Part shown: piece after piece, positions 14,166-21,814 of the stretch
Layout: every line of letters begins with the position of its first letter
Numbering within the stretch: the stretch's first letter is position 1
From: an uncultured Clostridia bacterium
Lineage (GTDB): Bacteria; Bacillota; Clostridia; Christensenellales; Borkfalkiaceae
Assembly (NCBI GenBank): GCA_934249215.1
Contig: CAKQKN010000050.1
Span: 1 to 21,814, forward strand
DNA length: 21,814 nucleotides
Direction of reading: 5' to 3'
Program-made: the position numbers and the translations under genes
Notes under the pieces: generated by a model
Seen by the model: the letters and a program-made list of their open reading frames with translations, nothing else
What the model was told of the DNA's origin: nothing
The model's database searches: none

Positions 14166-15485
14166 TTATTGTTTTATTATTTCCGCCATTTTGCCGATTT
14201 CGTCGAGCGCTCGTTCGGCAAGCGCACGTTTTTTTGCGTCTTTCTGGATTCTGCCCGTTCCGCAAGCAATCGGCGAAAGAATACCGAAGTTGGCGTTCAT
14301 CGGCTGAAAAGACACGTTGGGCGTCGCGATATAACACGAAAGCGCGCCGATAACCGTGCGGGAATCCCAGTCGATCTCGCTTTTGCCCGATAATCTGCGG
14401 TCGAGATTGATTGCGGCGCAAAGCCCCGAAGCGGCGCTTTCCACGTACCCCTCGACTCCCGTCATTTGCCCCGCGAAATACGTAAACTCGCTTTTTTTGA
14501 GCCTGAAACATTTGTCGAGCGACTCGGGCGCGTTCATGAAATTGTTTTTGTGCATCACGCCGTATCTGACGAATTCCGCGTTTTTAAGCGCGGGGAACAT
14601 CGAAAACACGCGGCGCTGTTCGCCGAAAAGCAGATTGGTCTGAAACCCGACCATGTTGTAAAGCGTGCCTTGCTCGTTTTCTTTGCGGAGTTGCAGGCAA
14701 GCGTACGGCCATCTGCCCGTTTTGGGATCTGTCAGTCCCGCGGGTTTTAACGGTCCGAAACGGAGCGTGTCTTTTCCGCGCGCCGCCATGACCTCGACGG
14801 GCATGCACCCCTCGAAAACTTTGCCGTTTTCGAAGTCGTGAAGTTTTGCGCGCTCTGCACCGATAAGCGCCTCGTAAAACGCTTCGTACGTTTCCTTGTC
14901 CATCGGGCAATTAAGATAATCTCCCTCGCCCGGCTCGCCGTATCTGTCCGAAAAGAACGCGTTGTCGTAATCGATGCTTTCGGCTGAAATTATGGGCGCG
15001 GCGGCGTCGAAGAAATAGAACGTGCCCGTTTCTTTTTTTATAAACTCGCAAAGCGCGTCGGTCGTGAGCGGACCCGTTGCTACGATCGTCGGAACGGAAT
15101 AATCGATTTCGGTTATTTCGGCGCACGAAACGCCGATGTTTTTCATTGAGCGAATCTCGGCGGTAACGGCGGCGGCGAACTTATCTCTGTCCACCGCGAG
15201 TGCGTTCCCCGCGGGAACTCTGGTTTTGTCCGCGCAAGGAATGACCGAGCTTCCGAGCCTGCGCATTTCCTCTTTAAGAAGTCCGCATGCGTTTCCGGAC
15301 ACGTCGTCGGACTTAAGCGAGTTCGAACAGACGAGTTCGCAAAAATCGCCGTTTTTATGCGCGGGCGTGAACGACGCGGGCTTTATGTCGATCAGTTCGA
15401 CGTCGTAACCACGTTTTGCAAGATAGAGAGCGGCTTCGCTTCCGGCAAGACCGCCGCCTATCACTCTGACTTTTTTATTTATCAT
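14166..15485 (-). CDS. trmFO: Folate-dependent tRNA (uracil-54) methyltransferase TrmFO
   Basis: The protein has 439 residues, the normal length. It uses methylene-tetrahydrofolate and FAD to make ribothymidine-54 in tRNA. An N-terminal FAD-binding Rossmann motif (VIGGGLAGSEAAL, residues 8-20) is followed by ELVCSNSLKSDD with Cys53, and by EGCMPVEVMA with Cys227, matching the two redox-active Cys of the Bacillus subtilis enzyme (Cys53 and Cys226). FGPLKPAGL and GYVESAASGL are further family matches. The ATG at 15483-15485 overlaps the end of topA by 11 bases, so the two are coupled. Also called gid in older annotation. Confidence 0.98.
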   Translation of the reverse strand: MINKKVRVIGGGLAGSEAALYLAKRGYDVELIDIKPASFTPAHKNGDFCELVCSNSLKSDDVSGNACGLLKEEMRRLGSSVIPCADKTRVPAGNALAVDRDKFAAAVTAEIRSMKNIGVSCAEITEIDYSVPTIVATGPLTTDALCEFIKKETGTFYFFDAAAPIISAESIDYDNAFFSDRYGEPGEGDYLNCPMDKETYEAFYEALIGAERAKLHDFENGKVFEGCMPVEVMAARGKDTLRFGPLKPAGLTDPKTGRWPYACLQLRKENEQGTLYNMVGFQTNLLFGEQRRVFSMFPALKNAEFVRYGVMHKNNFMNAPESLDKCFRLKKSEFTYFAGQMTGVEGYVESAASGLCAAINLDRRLSGKSEIDWDSRTVIGALSCYIATPNVSFQPMNANFGILSPIACGTGRIQKDAKKRALAERALDEIGKMAEIIKQ

Positions 15486-17757
15486 TTTTCTCGCTGTAAT
15501 TACATTCTTTGTTCGAGCAACGTTTCGTCTTTCCGTCCTTGGAATAAACGAGGAATTTGCCGCACTTCGGGCACAGTTCGCCCGTCGGCATATCCCAGCT
15601 CATGAACGTACATTCGGGATAAGACGAGCAACCGTAGAAAGTCTTGCCCGCGCGCGAAGTCATTTTACGAGTGGGCTTGCCGCAGACGGGGCAAACGCCC
15701 GCTTCTTCGGTTACGCTCTTCGTGTTTTTGCAAGCGGTGCAATAGAGATATTTGCCGAACTTGCCCTTTTTCACGACCATCTGGCCGCCGCATTTTTCGC
15801 ATTTCTCGTCGGATACTTCCTCGTCGAGAGGTTTGACGAAAGAGCATTCAGGATAGTTGGGGCATGCGAGGAATTTCCCGAATTTGCCCGATTTGACGAT
15901 CATTTTCGCGCCGCATTTTTCGCACAGAACGTCGGAAACCTCGACGTTTTCCGATTTTATGTTCGAGCATTCAGGATAGTTGGAACAAGCGAGATATTTG
16001 CCGTATCTGCCGTTCTTTCTGATCATCTTCGCGCCGCATTTTTCGCAAACGATATCGGTAACTTCGTCGCCGTCCGAATTTGCTTTCGAAAGCTGATCGG
16101 CAAAATGCGGATAGAAATCGCTTATAAGGCGGTGCCAGTCTTTTCCGCCGTTTTCGATGTCGTCGAGTTTATCTTCCATTCCGGCGGTAAATCCGACGTC
16201 CATAATGTCGGGGAAATATTTGACGAGCGTTTCGGTCATTCGGAACGCGATTTCGGTGGGAACGATGAATTTACCCTCTTTTACCGTGTATTTACGCTTG
16301 GACAGAACGGAAATAATCGAAGCGTAGGTAGACGGACGACCGATACCCTTGTCCTCCATCGCTTTAACGAGCGAAGCATCGGTATATCTTACGGGCGGCT
16401 TGGTGAACTTCTGTTCGCTTTCGATCTTGACGGTCTTGAGTTCGTCGCCCTCGTTCAAAACGGGCAAATGTTTGTTCTCCGCGCCCTCTTCGTCGTCCTT
16501 TTTGTAGTCGAGATATACTGCGGTAAAACCCTTGAACGCGACGCTTCTTCCGCTCGTCGTGAACGTGTAGGCGCCGTTCTTCGTTTCGATTTTCACCTGA
16601 TCGTAAACGGCTTCAGCCATCTGCGACGCAAGGAAACGTTCGTAAATGAGTTTGTAAAGATTGTAGTGATTTTTATCGAGAACGCCTTTGACGCTTTCGG
16701 GCGTGACGGAAAGATCGATCGGTCTGATCGCTTCGTGCGCGTCCTGACTGTTGCTCTTCGATTTATAGAAATTCGGTTTTTCGGGAACGTATTCTTTGCC
16801 GAATTTATCGGCGATGAACGAGCGAGCCGCCGCCTGCGCGTCCGTGCTGACGCGGACGGAGTCCGTTCTGATATAGGTGACGAGCGCGAGATGACCTTGC
16901 GGCGTTTCGATACCCTCGTAAAGGTGCTGTGCGACGGACATTATCATCGGCGAACTCATGTTGAGTTTGTTCGACGCGTCCTGTTGCATCGTGCTCGTCG
17001 TGAACGGCGGAAGCGCATGAGATTTGACGACCGACTTTTTTACTTCGGTTACTATAAAACTGCCCTTTTCGAGTTCGGCAAGAACGGCGTCCGACTCCGC
17101 TTTGTTCGACGGTTTGAACTTTTTGCCGTCTTTTTCGACGAGAAGAGTTTTAAACTGCGGGGGCGTTGCCGCTTTCAGCGTTGCGACGACGTTCCAGTAT
17201 TCCTGCGGCACGAACGCCTTGATTTCGTTTTCTTTGTCGACGATAAGGCGAAGAGTTACCGACTGAACGCGCCCGGCAGAAAGACCTTCTTTTATGCGCT
17301 TGCAAAGGAAGGGGCTGAGTTTGTAGCCGACGAGCCTGTCGAGAACGCGCCGTGCTTGCTGAGAATCGACGAGGTTCTGATTTATTTCGCGCGGATTGGA
17401 AAGCGCGTTCAGAATGGCTTTTTCGCTGACCTCGTTGAACACGATACGCTGGGCTTTGCCGGACAGTTTCAAAACTTCCATAAGATGCCACGAAATGGCT
17501 TCCCCCTCGCGGTCCGGGTCGGTTGCGAGGAATACTTTGTCCGCCTTTGCCACTTTTTCGCTGAGACGTTTTATTATCTGTTTTTTACCGGGCGAAATAA
17601 CGTAATTGGGTTCAAAGTTATTATTCACCGCGACACCGAGCCGTTTCTCGGGAAGATCCCTTACGTGTCCCTCGCTGGCATCGACTTTATAATTGCCCTT
17701 GAGGTCCTATTCGATGGTTTTTGCCTTGGACGGCGATTCTACGATTATAAGTTGCAT
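15475..17757 (-). CDS. topA: DNA topoisomerase I, with in-frame TAG at codon 17
   Basis: The full frame runs from an ATG at 17755-17757 (GGAGAG 5 bases upstream) to 15475, 760 codons, and relaxes negative supercoils. The N-terminus MQLIIVESPSKAKTIE matches the Toprim start with the catalytic Glu7; it is followed by TAG at 17707-17709, where the family has Lys, and then DLKGNYKVDASEGHVRDLP continues in frame. DPDREGE (about 80-86) and the active Tyr in TYIRTDS (about Tyr295) are intact. Five C4 zinc ribbons end the protein. Alternative start GTG at 17628 (717 residues) would omit the catalytic Glu and has no Shine-Dalgarno. Essential in most bacteria, so a sequence error is possible. Confidence 0.93.
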
Positions 17758-17883
17758 ATTCTCTCCGTTACGGTGTTACCGTGTATTTTACGTTTTATGT
17801 TTTTCCGCGGCCGTGCAAACCGTCCGCGCGTTTTTACGTTTTATATATGCTCACGTTCGTATTCGAAGCGCAAGCGATTTGTT

Positions 17884-18978
17884 TCAAAGTTTTATAAGCG
17901 CGACGTATGCGTTGCCGCCCTCTTTCGAAACGACGCCCTTGATTTCGAGCATCGACAAAACGGGAATTATTTCGAAAGCCTTTTTGCCCGTTTTGACGCA
18001 TAACTCGTCGATCGTTATTTTACCGTCGATCGCGGCGAGCAGTTCGCGCTCCCGCTCGGTGAGTTCCGGTAATTTTTTCTCCGAAAGAATAATTCCCTCG
18101 CCGAGCGCCACGTCCTCCGCGTTTTCGACGAGCGACGCTTTCCCGAGTTTGATGAGCAGATTGCATATGGCTCCGCTCGTTTCGCCGATCGAATACGGAA
18201 AAGCGTAGATGCGCTTGCTGTATGCTTCGGCGTATTTTGCGGTGTATCTCGTGCCGCTGTCCGTGTCGCCGCTGACCACGAGCAGTCCGTCGCCGAGCGC
18301 GGCGATGATTCTGTTCCTTACGGGAAAGCGCCATGCGGCGGACGGCGTTTTCGGCGGATACTCGCTTATGACGAGCCCTTTCTTCATTACCTCTTCGATG
18401 AGCGAGCGATTGCTTTCGGGGTAAAGATGATCGCTTCCGTTCGCAAGCACGCTTATTACGTTGCCGCTTTTAAGCGCGCCGGTTATGGCGCTGCGATCGC
18501 CGCCGAGAGCACTGCCCGTTACGATCACGGCGCCGTTTTCGGAAAGTTCGCGCGAAACGGCTTCGGCTGTTTTGAGAGCAAACGGCAAAGTCTTTCTCGA
18601 TCCGACGATCGCGAACTTACGCTTTGCTTTGAGCAAACCGATATTGCCGATCGCGTATAGGACGAGAGGATAGATCGGGTAATCGCGAAGCTCGGACGGG
18701 TACTCGTCGTCAAGGTAAGTAATTGCGCGAACGCCGCCCGATTTCAACGCGGACAAAACGTAACCGAGCTGATCGGAATTGAAAGACCGCCGAACGGTGT
18801 TTGCGGCAGACTCGCCGAGGTTTTCGGTAAGATAAGCCGCCGCGGGCGCGGGATCGACGAAAATTTCGTGCGGAGCCCGATAAAGATTTATGATCGACGC
18901 TTTATGCTTATACTCAAGATTTTCGTAGGAATCGAGAAGTATTACGGCGTCGCTGTCGGAAAAATGCTCGTTTTTCAT
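17884..18978 (-). CDS. dprA: DNA-processing protein DprA (Smf)
   Basis: The protein has 364 residues. DprA loads RecA on single-stranded DNA taken up in transformation, and is found in most bacteria, competent or not. An N-terminal helical region (1-100) is followed by a Rossmann fold: FAIVGSRKT (122-130), VTGSALGGDRSAITGAL (153-169), SEYPPKTP (205-212) and FPVRNRIIAAL (218-228). A C-terminal winged-helix domain follows (about 300-360). The family motif SGxAxGIDxxAHxGAL has His replaced by Ile here. The ATG at 18976-18978 has no clear Shine-Dalgarno, and a TGA closes the frame 6 bases upstream, so it is the only start. It is 53 bases after comM. Confidence 0.95.
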   Translation of the reverse strand: MKNEHFSDSDAVILLDSYENLEYKHKASIINLYRAPHEIFVDPAPAAAYLTENLGESAANTVRRSFNSDQLGYVLSALKSGGVRAITYLDDEYPSELRDYPIYPLVLYAIGNIGLLKAKRKFAIVGSRKTLPFALKTAEAVSRELSENGAVIVTGSALGGDRSAITGALKSGNVISVLANGSDHLYPESNRSLIEEVMKKGLVISEYPPKTPSAAWRFPVRNRIIAALGDGLLVVSGDTDSGTRYTAKYAEAYSKRIYAFPYSIGETSGAICNLLIKLGKASLVENAEDVALGEGIILSEKKLPELTERERELLAAIDGKITIDELCVKTGKKAFEIIPVLSMLEIKGVVSKEGGNAYVALIKL

Positions 18979-19031
18979 AATCGATCAGATTGTTTTGCGC
19001 GCAAAGCGCAGACGATTAACGATGACGGAAG

Positions 19032-20558
19032 TTATCTTTTCGAAAAAGAGAAATTCCTGTAGCCGATCGCTTCGAGAATATGCTCGGGCAGAATGTTTTC
19101 CTCGAGATTCATGTCCGCGATCGTCCTTGCGACCTTGAGAATGCGGCTCCGCCCCCTTGCAGACAAGCCGAGCGAATCGAACGAAAGACGCATGATCGAC
19201 TCGCTTTCCGGGGAAAGTTTGCAATATTTTTCGAGTTGGCGTTCTTTCATTTCGCTGTTGGTGCGAATGCCTTCGTCCGCGAAACGCTCGCGCTGAATGG
19301 CTCGCGTTCTGTTGACGCGCTTGCGCACTTCCGCGGAACTTTCCGCCTCGTCCGCCACCGTAAGATCGTCGTACGACACGGCGTCCACCTCGATCTGAAG
19401 ATCGATTCTGTCGAGAAGCGGACCGGATATGCGCGCTCTGTATTTTTCGATCTGCGAAGCGGAACATCTGCATTCGGCGTTGGAAGAACCGTAGTTACCG
19501 CATGGACAAGGATTCATGCTCCCGACGAGCATGAAACTCGCGGGGTATTCCACCGTCATCCGAGCGCGGGAAACGGTTACGATTCTGTCCTCGAGCGGCT
19601 GGCGCAGACATTCGAGAGTGCTTCTCGGATATTCCGGCATTTCGTCGAGATATAACACGCCGTTGTGGGCAAGACTTATCACGCCCGGTTTCGCCGAGCT
19701 TCCGCCGCCGATCAGAGCGACGTTCGACGCGGTGTGATGCGGAGTGTAAAACGGGCGCGACGATACTATTCCCGTACCGTCTTTCAGCGCGCCCGCGATC
19801 GAGTGAATTTTAGTCGTTTCGAGCGCTTCCGCAAAACTCATATCGGGCATTATCGACGGGATACATCTTGCGAGCATGGTTTTGCCCGCACCCGGGGAGC
19901 CGACGAGCAGAATGTTATGTCCGCCGCTAACCGCGACTTCGAGCGCGCGTTTTGCCGCAGCCTGACCTTTCACGTATTTGAGATCGTCGCAAAAATCTTT
20001 GTCCTCTGCGGGCACGTATGGCGAACTTTCCACCCTTTCGACGGTGGCGGCGCCCGATATATGCCCGAGCACTTCGTTGAGCGATTTGCAAGCGTACACT
20101 TCCGCGTCGCCGACGTATTCGGCTTCCTTGCGGTTGCCGTATGGAATTATGAATTTTTTCGCACCCGATAAACTTGCAGAGATGAGAAGAGGCATTATTC
20201 CGTTTACCGGTCTTAAGTTGCCGTCGAGCGAAAGTTCGCCGATAAAGACGTAGTCGTCGATTTCGTTTTTTATGACGTCGGACGACGCCTTGATTATACC
20301 GACGGCGATCGGAAGGTCGAGATATACGCCCTCTTTTCTTATGTCCGCGGGCGCGAGGTTTATCGTTACGACGCCCGACGGAAAACGTTTGCCGCTGTTT
20401 TTTATCGCCGAACGAACGCGCTCGCGCGATTCTTTGACCGCGGCGTCCGGAAGCCCGACGATTTCGAATTTCGGCAAGCCCGAACCGACGTCCGTCTCCA
20501 CTTCGACCTCGAACGCGTCCAGCCCTATTATTCCCAGTCCTTTGACTTTACTTAACAT
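19032..20558 (-). CDS. comM: ComM/YifB family Mg-chelatase-like AAA+ ATPase
   Basis: The protein has 508 residues. In Vibrio and Haemophilus ComM is a helicase promoting branch migration in natural transformation. Three parts are visible: N-terminal ChlI-type domain (1-165), AAA+ core with Walker A GSPGAGKT (220-227) and Walker B VLYLDE (301-306), and the family's zinc-like Cys cluster CPCG (351-354) with CRC near 363-365, then a C-terminal domain with SARGRSRILKVARTIAD. GGAGG (20564-20568) precedes the ATG. Next to dprA, as in many bacteria, which fits a joint role in handling incoming or recombining DNA. Confidence 0.96.
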   Translation of the reverse strand: MLSKVKGLGIIGLDAFEVEVETDVGSGLPKFEIVGLPDAAVKESRERVRSAIKNSGKRFPSGVVTINLAPADIRKEGVYLDLPIAVGIIKASSDVIKNEIDDYVFIGELSLDGNLRPVNGIMPLLISASLSGAKKFIIPYGNRKEAEYVGDAEVYACKSLNEVLGHISGAATVERVESSPYVPAEDKDFCDDLKYVKGQAAAKRALEVAVSGGHNILLVGSPGAGKTMLARCIPSIMPDMSFAEALETTKIHSIAGALKDGTGIVSSRPFYTPHHTASNVALIGGGSSAKPGVISLAHNGVLYLDEMPEYPRSTLECLRQPLEDRIVTVSRARMTVEYPASFMLVGSMNPCPCGNYGSSNAECRCSASQIEKYRARISGPLLDRIDLQIEVDAVSYDDLTVADEAESSAEVRKRVNRTRAIQRERFADEGIRTNSEMKERQLEKYCKLSPESESIMRLSFDSLGLSARGRSRILKVARTIADMNLEENILPEHILEAIGYRNFSFSKR

Positions 20559-20600
20559 TTCAGCCTCCGTGTTTACCCGTTTTATCGTGTTCGAACCGTT

Positions 20601-21814
20601 TTACAGCATCCATGCGTAAAGATATTTTGCGACGGACGCCGGGATCGGAATGCCGAGAAAGCACACGACCGACAGAGCGAAAAACACGAACACTACGACC
20701 GAAACGACGGTCAGCGACAAGCCGAAAGCAAGCGAGCCGACGTTGCCGTTATAAAGCTTATATGCGCACGGTACGGCAAGGACGAGGAAAATCAGACTGT
20801 AAGCAAAACGCGAATAGTCCTGATTTGTTCCGCCGACGAGCGTTCCGAGATAGACGACGATGAAAGCAAACGCGATAAAGCAAAGACGGCGGTTCTCGTT
20901 TAACGCAAACGCAAGTTTTTCGTTGCGGATTTTGCCCGCGCGATTGACGAAATATAAAACGAGATACAAAACCGTGAGAGCGAAAGACAACGCGACGAGC
21001 GCTTTGTTCGAAGTTATCACCCGCTCCGAAAGCCCGCTCGCATTCTCGCTTCCGAGCCCGCAAAGCCAGCCGAGTACCGACGATCCGTCGGTGGCGGTCA
21101 TCGCGCCGAAATTTGCGAAAGCCGCGGCAAATACGCCGCCTGCCGAATAATGCTCGCCGTAAATTCCGAAGAAAAATCCGTAAGGAATTATCAGAAGCAA
21201 AATCGGCAATACAACGAGCGACAAGACGAGAGCGACGACGGCGCAAACGGTTGCTTTGACGTATTTTTCGCGAGCGTATTCTTTTTCGAGCCCGCTTTCC
21301 GTCGCGTAGGCGTTACGCATCGGAACGAGCCGCTTTACGACGGACGATATCGCGACGAACGCGATTCCTATAAAGGAACCGAAAGCAATCGGATCGACCG
21401 CGCCTGCAAGTCCCGCGAACACGCAGGAAAGAACGAGCGATTTGTAATGAGAGAAAAACGCCGCGGAAGAGTTTTCCGTGTAGAAAGAGTATGCGAAATA
21501 AGCCGCGGCAAGGATAAAGAAACACGTTGAAGCCGTAATCGTAGCCACGCCGCCGATCGACAAGCCGAGCCCCGCGACGAACCATGTCGCCACGGCGAGA
21601 ACCCCATAAAAACTGCCACCGATAACCTTTTTTGCGAAAAAGTAAATTAAAATCAGCGTTGCGACGGAGAACAGAAACGGCACGAATCGCACGCCGAAAG
21701 GAGTCTGACCGAAGATCGGCATTCCGAGCCCGTTGAGAACCGCGCCGAACGGAGTTACGTTATCCGAAACGTAATACCCGCTATAAGAATAAAGGTTGCG
21801 CGCCGTAGCCGCAA
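20601..21814 (-). CDS. Multi-spanning membrane protein, GT-C (PMT/ArnT-like) glycosyltransferase, N-terminus off right edge
   Basis: The frame is open to the window edge: codons upstream of the ATG at 21722 read in frame (ATARNLYSYSGYYVSD) with no stop, so this is the C-terminal 404 residues of a longer protein. NGLGMPIFGQTPFGVRFVPFLFSVATL matches the segment after the first loop in GT39/PMT-type enzymes, where a periplasm-facing loop is followed by a membrane helix. About nine to ten further hydrophobic helices follow. These enzymes move sugars from lipid carriers to proteins or envelope polymers. The catalytic acidic residues near the N-terminus are outside the window, so the assignment is from membrane layout and this one segment. 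It lies 42 bases before comM. Confidence 0.7.
   Translation of the reverse strand, partial: AATARNLYSYSGYYVSDNVTPFGAVLNGLGMPIFGQTPFGVRFVPFLFSVATLILIYFFAKKVIGGSFYGVLAVATWFVAGLGLSIGGVATITASTCFFILAAAYFAYSFYTENSSAAFFSHYKSLVLSCVFAGLAGAVDPIAFGSFIGIAFVAISSVVKRLVPMRNAYATESGLEKEYAREKYVKATVCAVVALVLSLVVLPILLLIIPYGFFFGIYGEHYSAGGVFAAAFANFGAMTATDGSSVLGWLCGLGSENASGLSERVITSNKALVALSFALTVLYLVLYFVNRAGKIRNEKLAFALNENRRLCFIAFAFIVVYLGTLVGGTNQDYSRFAYSLIFLVLAVPCAYKLYNGNVGSLAFGLSLTVVSVVVFVFFALSVVCFLGIPIPASVAKYLYAWML

Noticed and set aside
15475..17628. GTG at 17628 as the true topA start
   Set aside because: No Shine-Dalgarno upstream, and the segment before it matches the Toprim N-terminus with its own Shine-Dalgarno and ATG at 17755-17757.
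17707..17709. TAG as a sense codon in the whole genome
   Set aside because: The genes ending at 4782 and 5362 both stop at TAG and reading through would run into the next stop or gene, so a global code change is unlikely. Only topA conflicts.
17770..17782. Small inverted repeat ACGGT-GTT-ACCGT before the topA Shine-Dalgarno
   Set aside because: Only 5 base pairs with a 3-base loop; could be a minor RNA hairpin but there is no independent support.
16105..18003. Long open frame (632 codons) on the plus strand opposite topA
   Set aside because: It is antisense to a protein with clear family motifs; its sequence shows no recognisable family and arises from codon bias of the real strand.
1..21814. 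CRISPR arrays, tRNA or rRNA genes, insertion sequences, prophage genes
   Set aside because: No repeated spacer pattern, cloverleaf, transposase or terminal repeat could be seen; gene content and codon use are uniform.

Overview
The window looks like a chromosomal segment of an endospore-forming member of the Firmicutes (Clostridia-like), probably from an uncultured lineage. The evidence is a spoVA cluster (spoVAC-spoVAD-spoVAE) behind a sigma-G-type promoter, Gram-positive-style strong Shine-Dalgarno sites, TTGACT/TATAAT-type promoters, and a gene block matching the Firmicutes dprA(smf)-topA-trmFO(gid)-hslV-hslU neighbourhood. No rRNA, tRNA, CRISPR array, insertion sequence or phage gene was seen. 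Moderate G+C and similar codon use throughout give no clear sign of recent transfer.

Layout, left to right. Bases 1-106 hold the 5' end of plsX on the minus strand, running off the left edge. A divergent intergenic region (107-556) carries a plsX promoter and a very good housekeeping promoter for a two-gene plus-strand operon (557-2573). That operon encodes a radical SAM/helix-hairpin-helix protein and its DUF4130 partner, a putative DNA repair or modification pair. A bidirectional terminator (2607-2650) separates it from everything to the right, which is all on the minus strand. The spoVA operon (2683-4633) comes first. Next is a six-gene operon (4782-9635) with its own promoter and terminator: a soluble, membrane-anchor-free FtsK/EssC-like ATPase followed by five small all-helical proteins, three of which look like divergent WXG100 proteins. 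This is the best candidate for an undescribed system, a type VII-secretion-like machine without the usual membrane parts. Finally there is a long co-directional housekeeping block (9890-21814, read right to left): glycosyltransferase (partial), comM/yifB, dprA, topA, trmFO, hslV, hslU, hisS, a YgjP/DUF45 zinc hydrolase and dtd, ending in a clear terminator.

How the genes work together. comM and dprA act in processing transformed or recombining DNA; topA relaxes supercoils; trmFO, hisS and dtd serve tRNA modification, charging and proofreading; hslVU is a two-part protease. The spoVA proteins load dipicolinic acid into the forespore. The ATPase/WXG operon is predicted to assemble or export its small helical partners, but its substrate and cellular role are not visible here.

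The strongest anomaly is an in-frame TAG at codon 17 of topA, just after the conserved N-terminal Toprim segment that carries the catalytic glutamate. It is either a sequence error, a real nonsense mutation or a recoded codon. TAG is used as a normal stop for two genes elsewhere in the window, which argues against a global code change.
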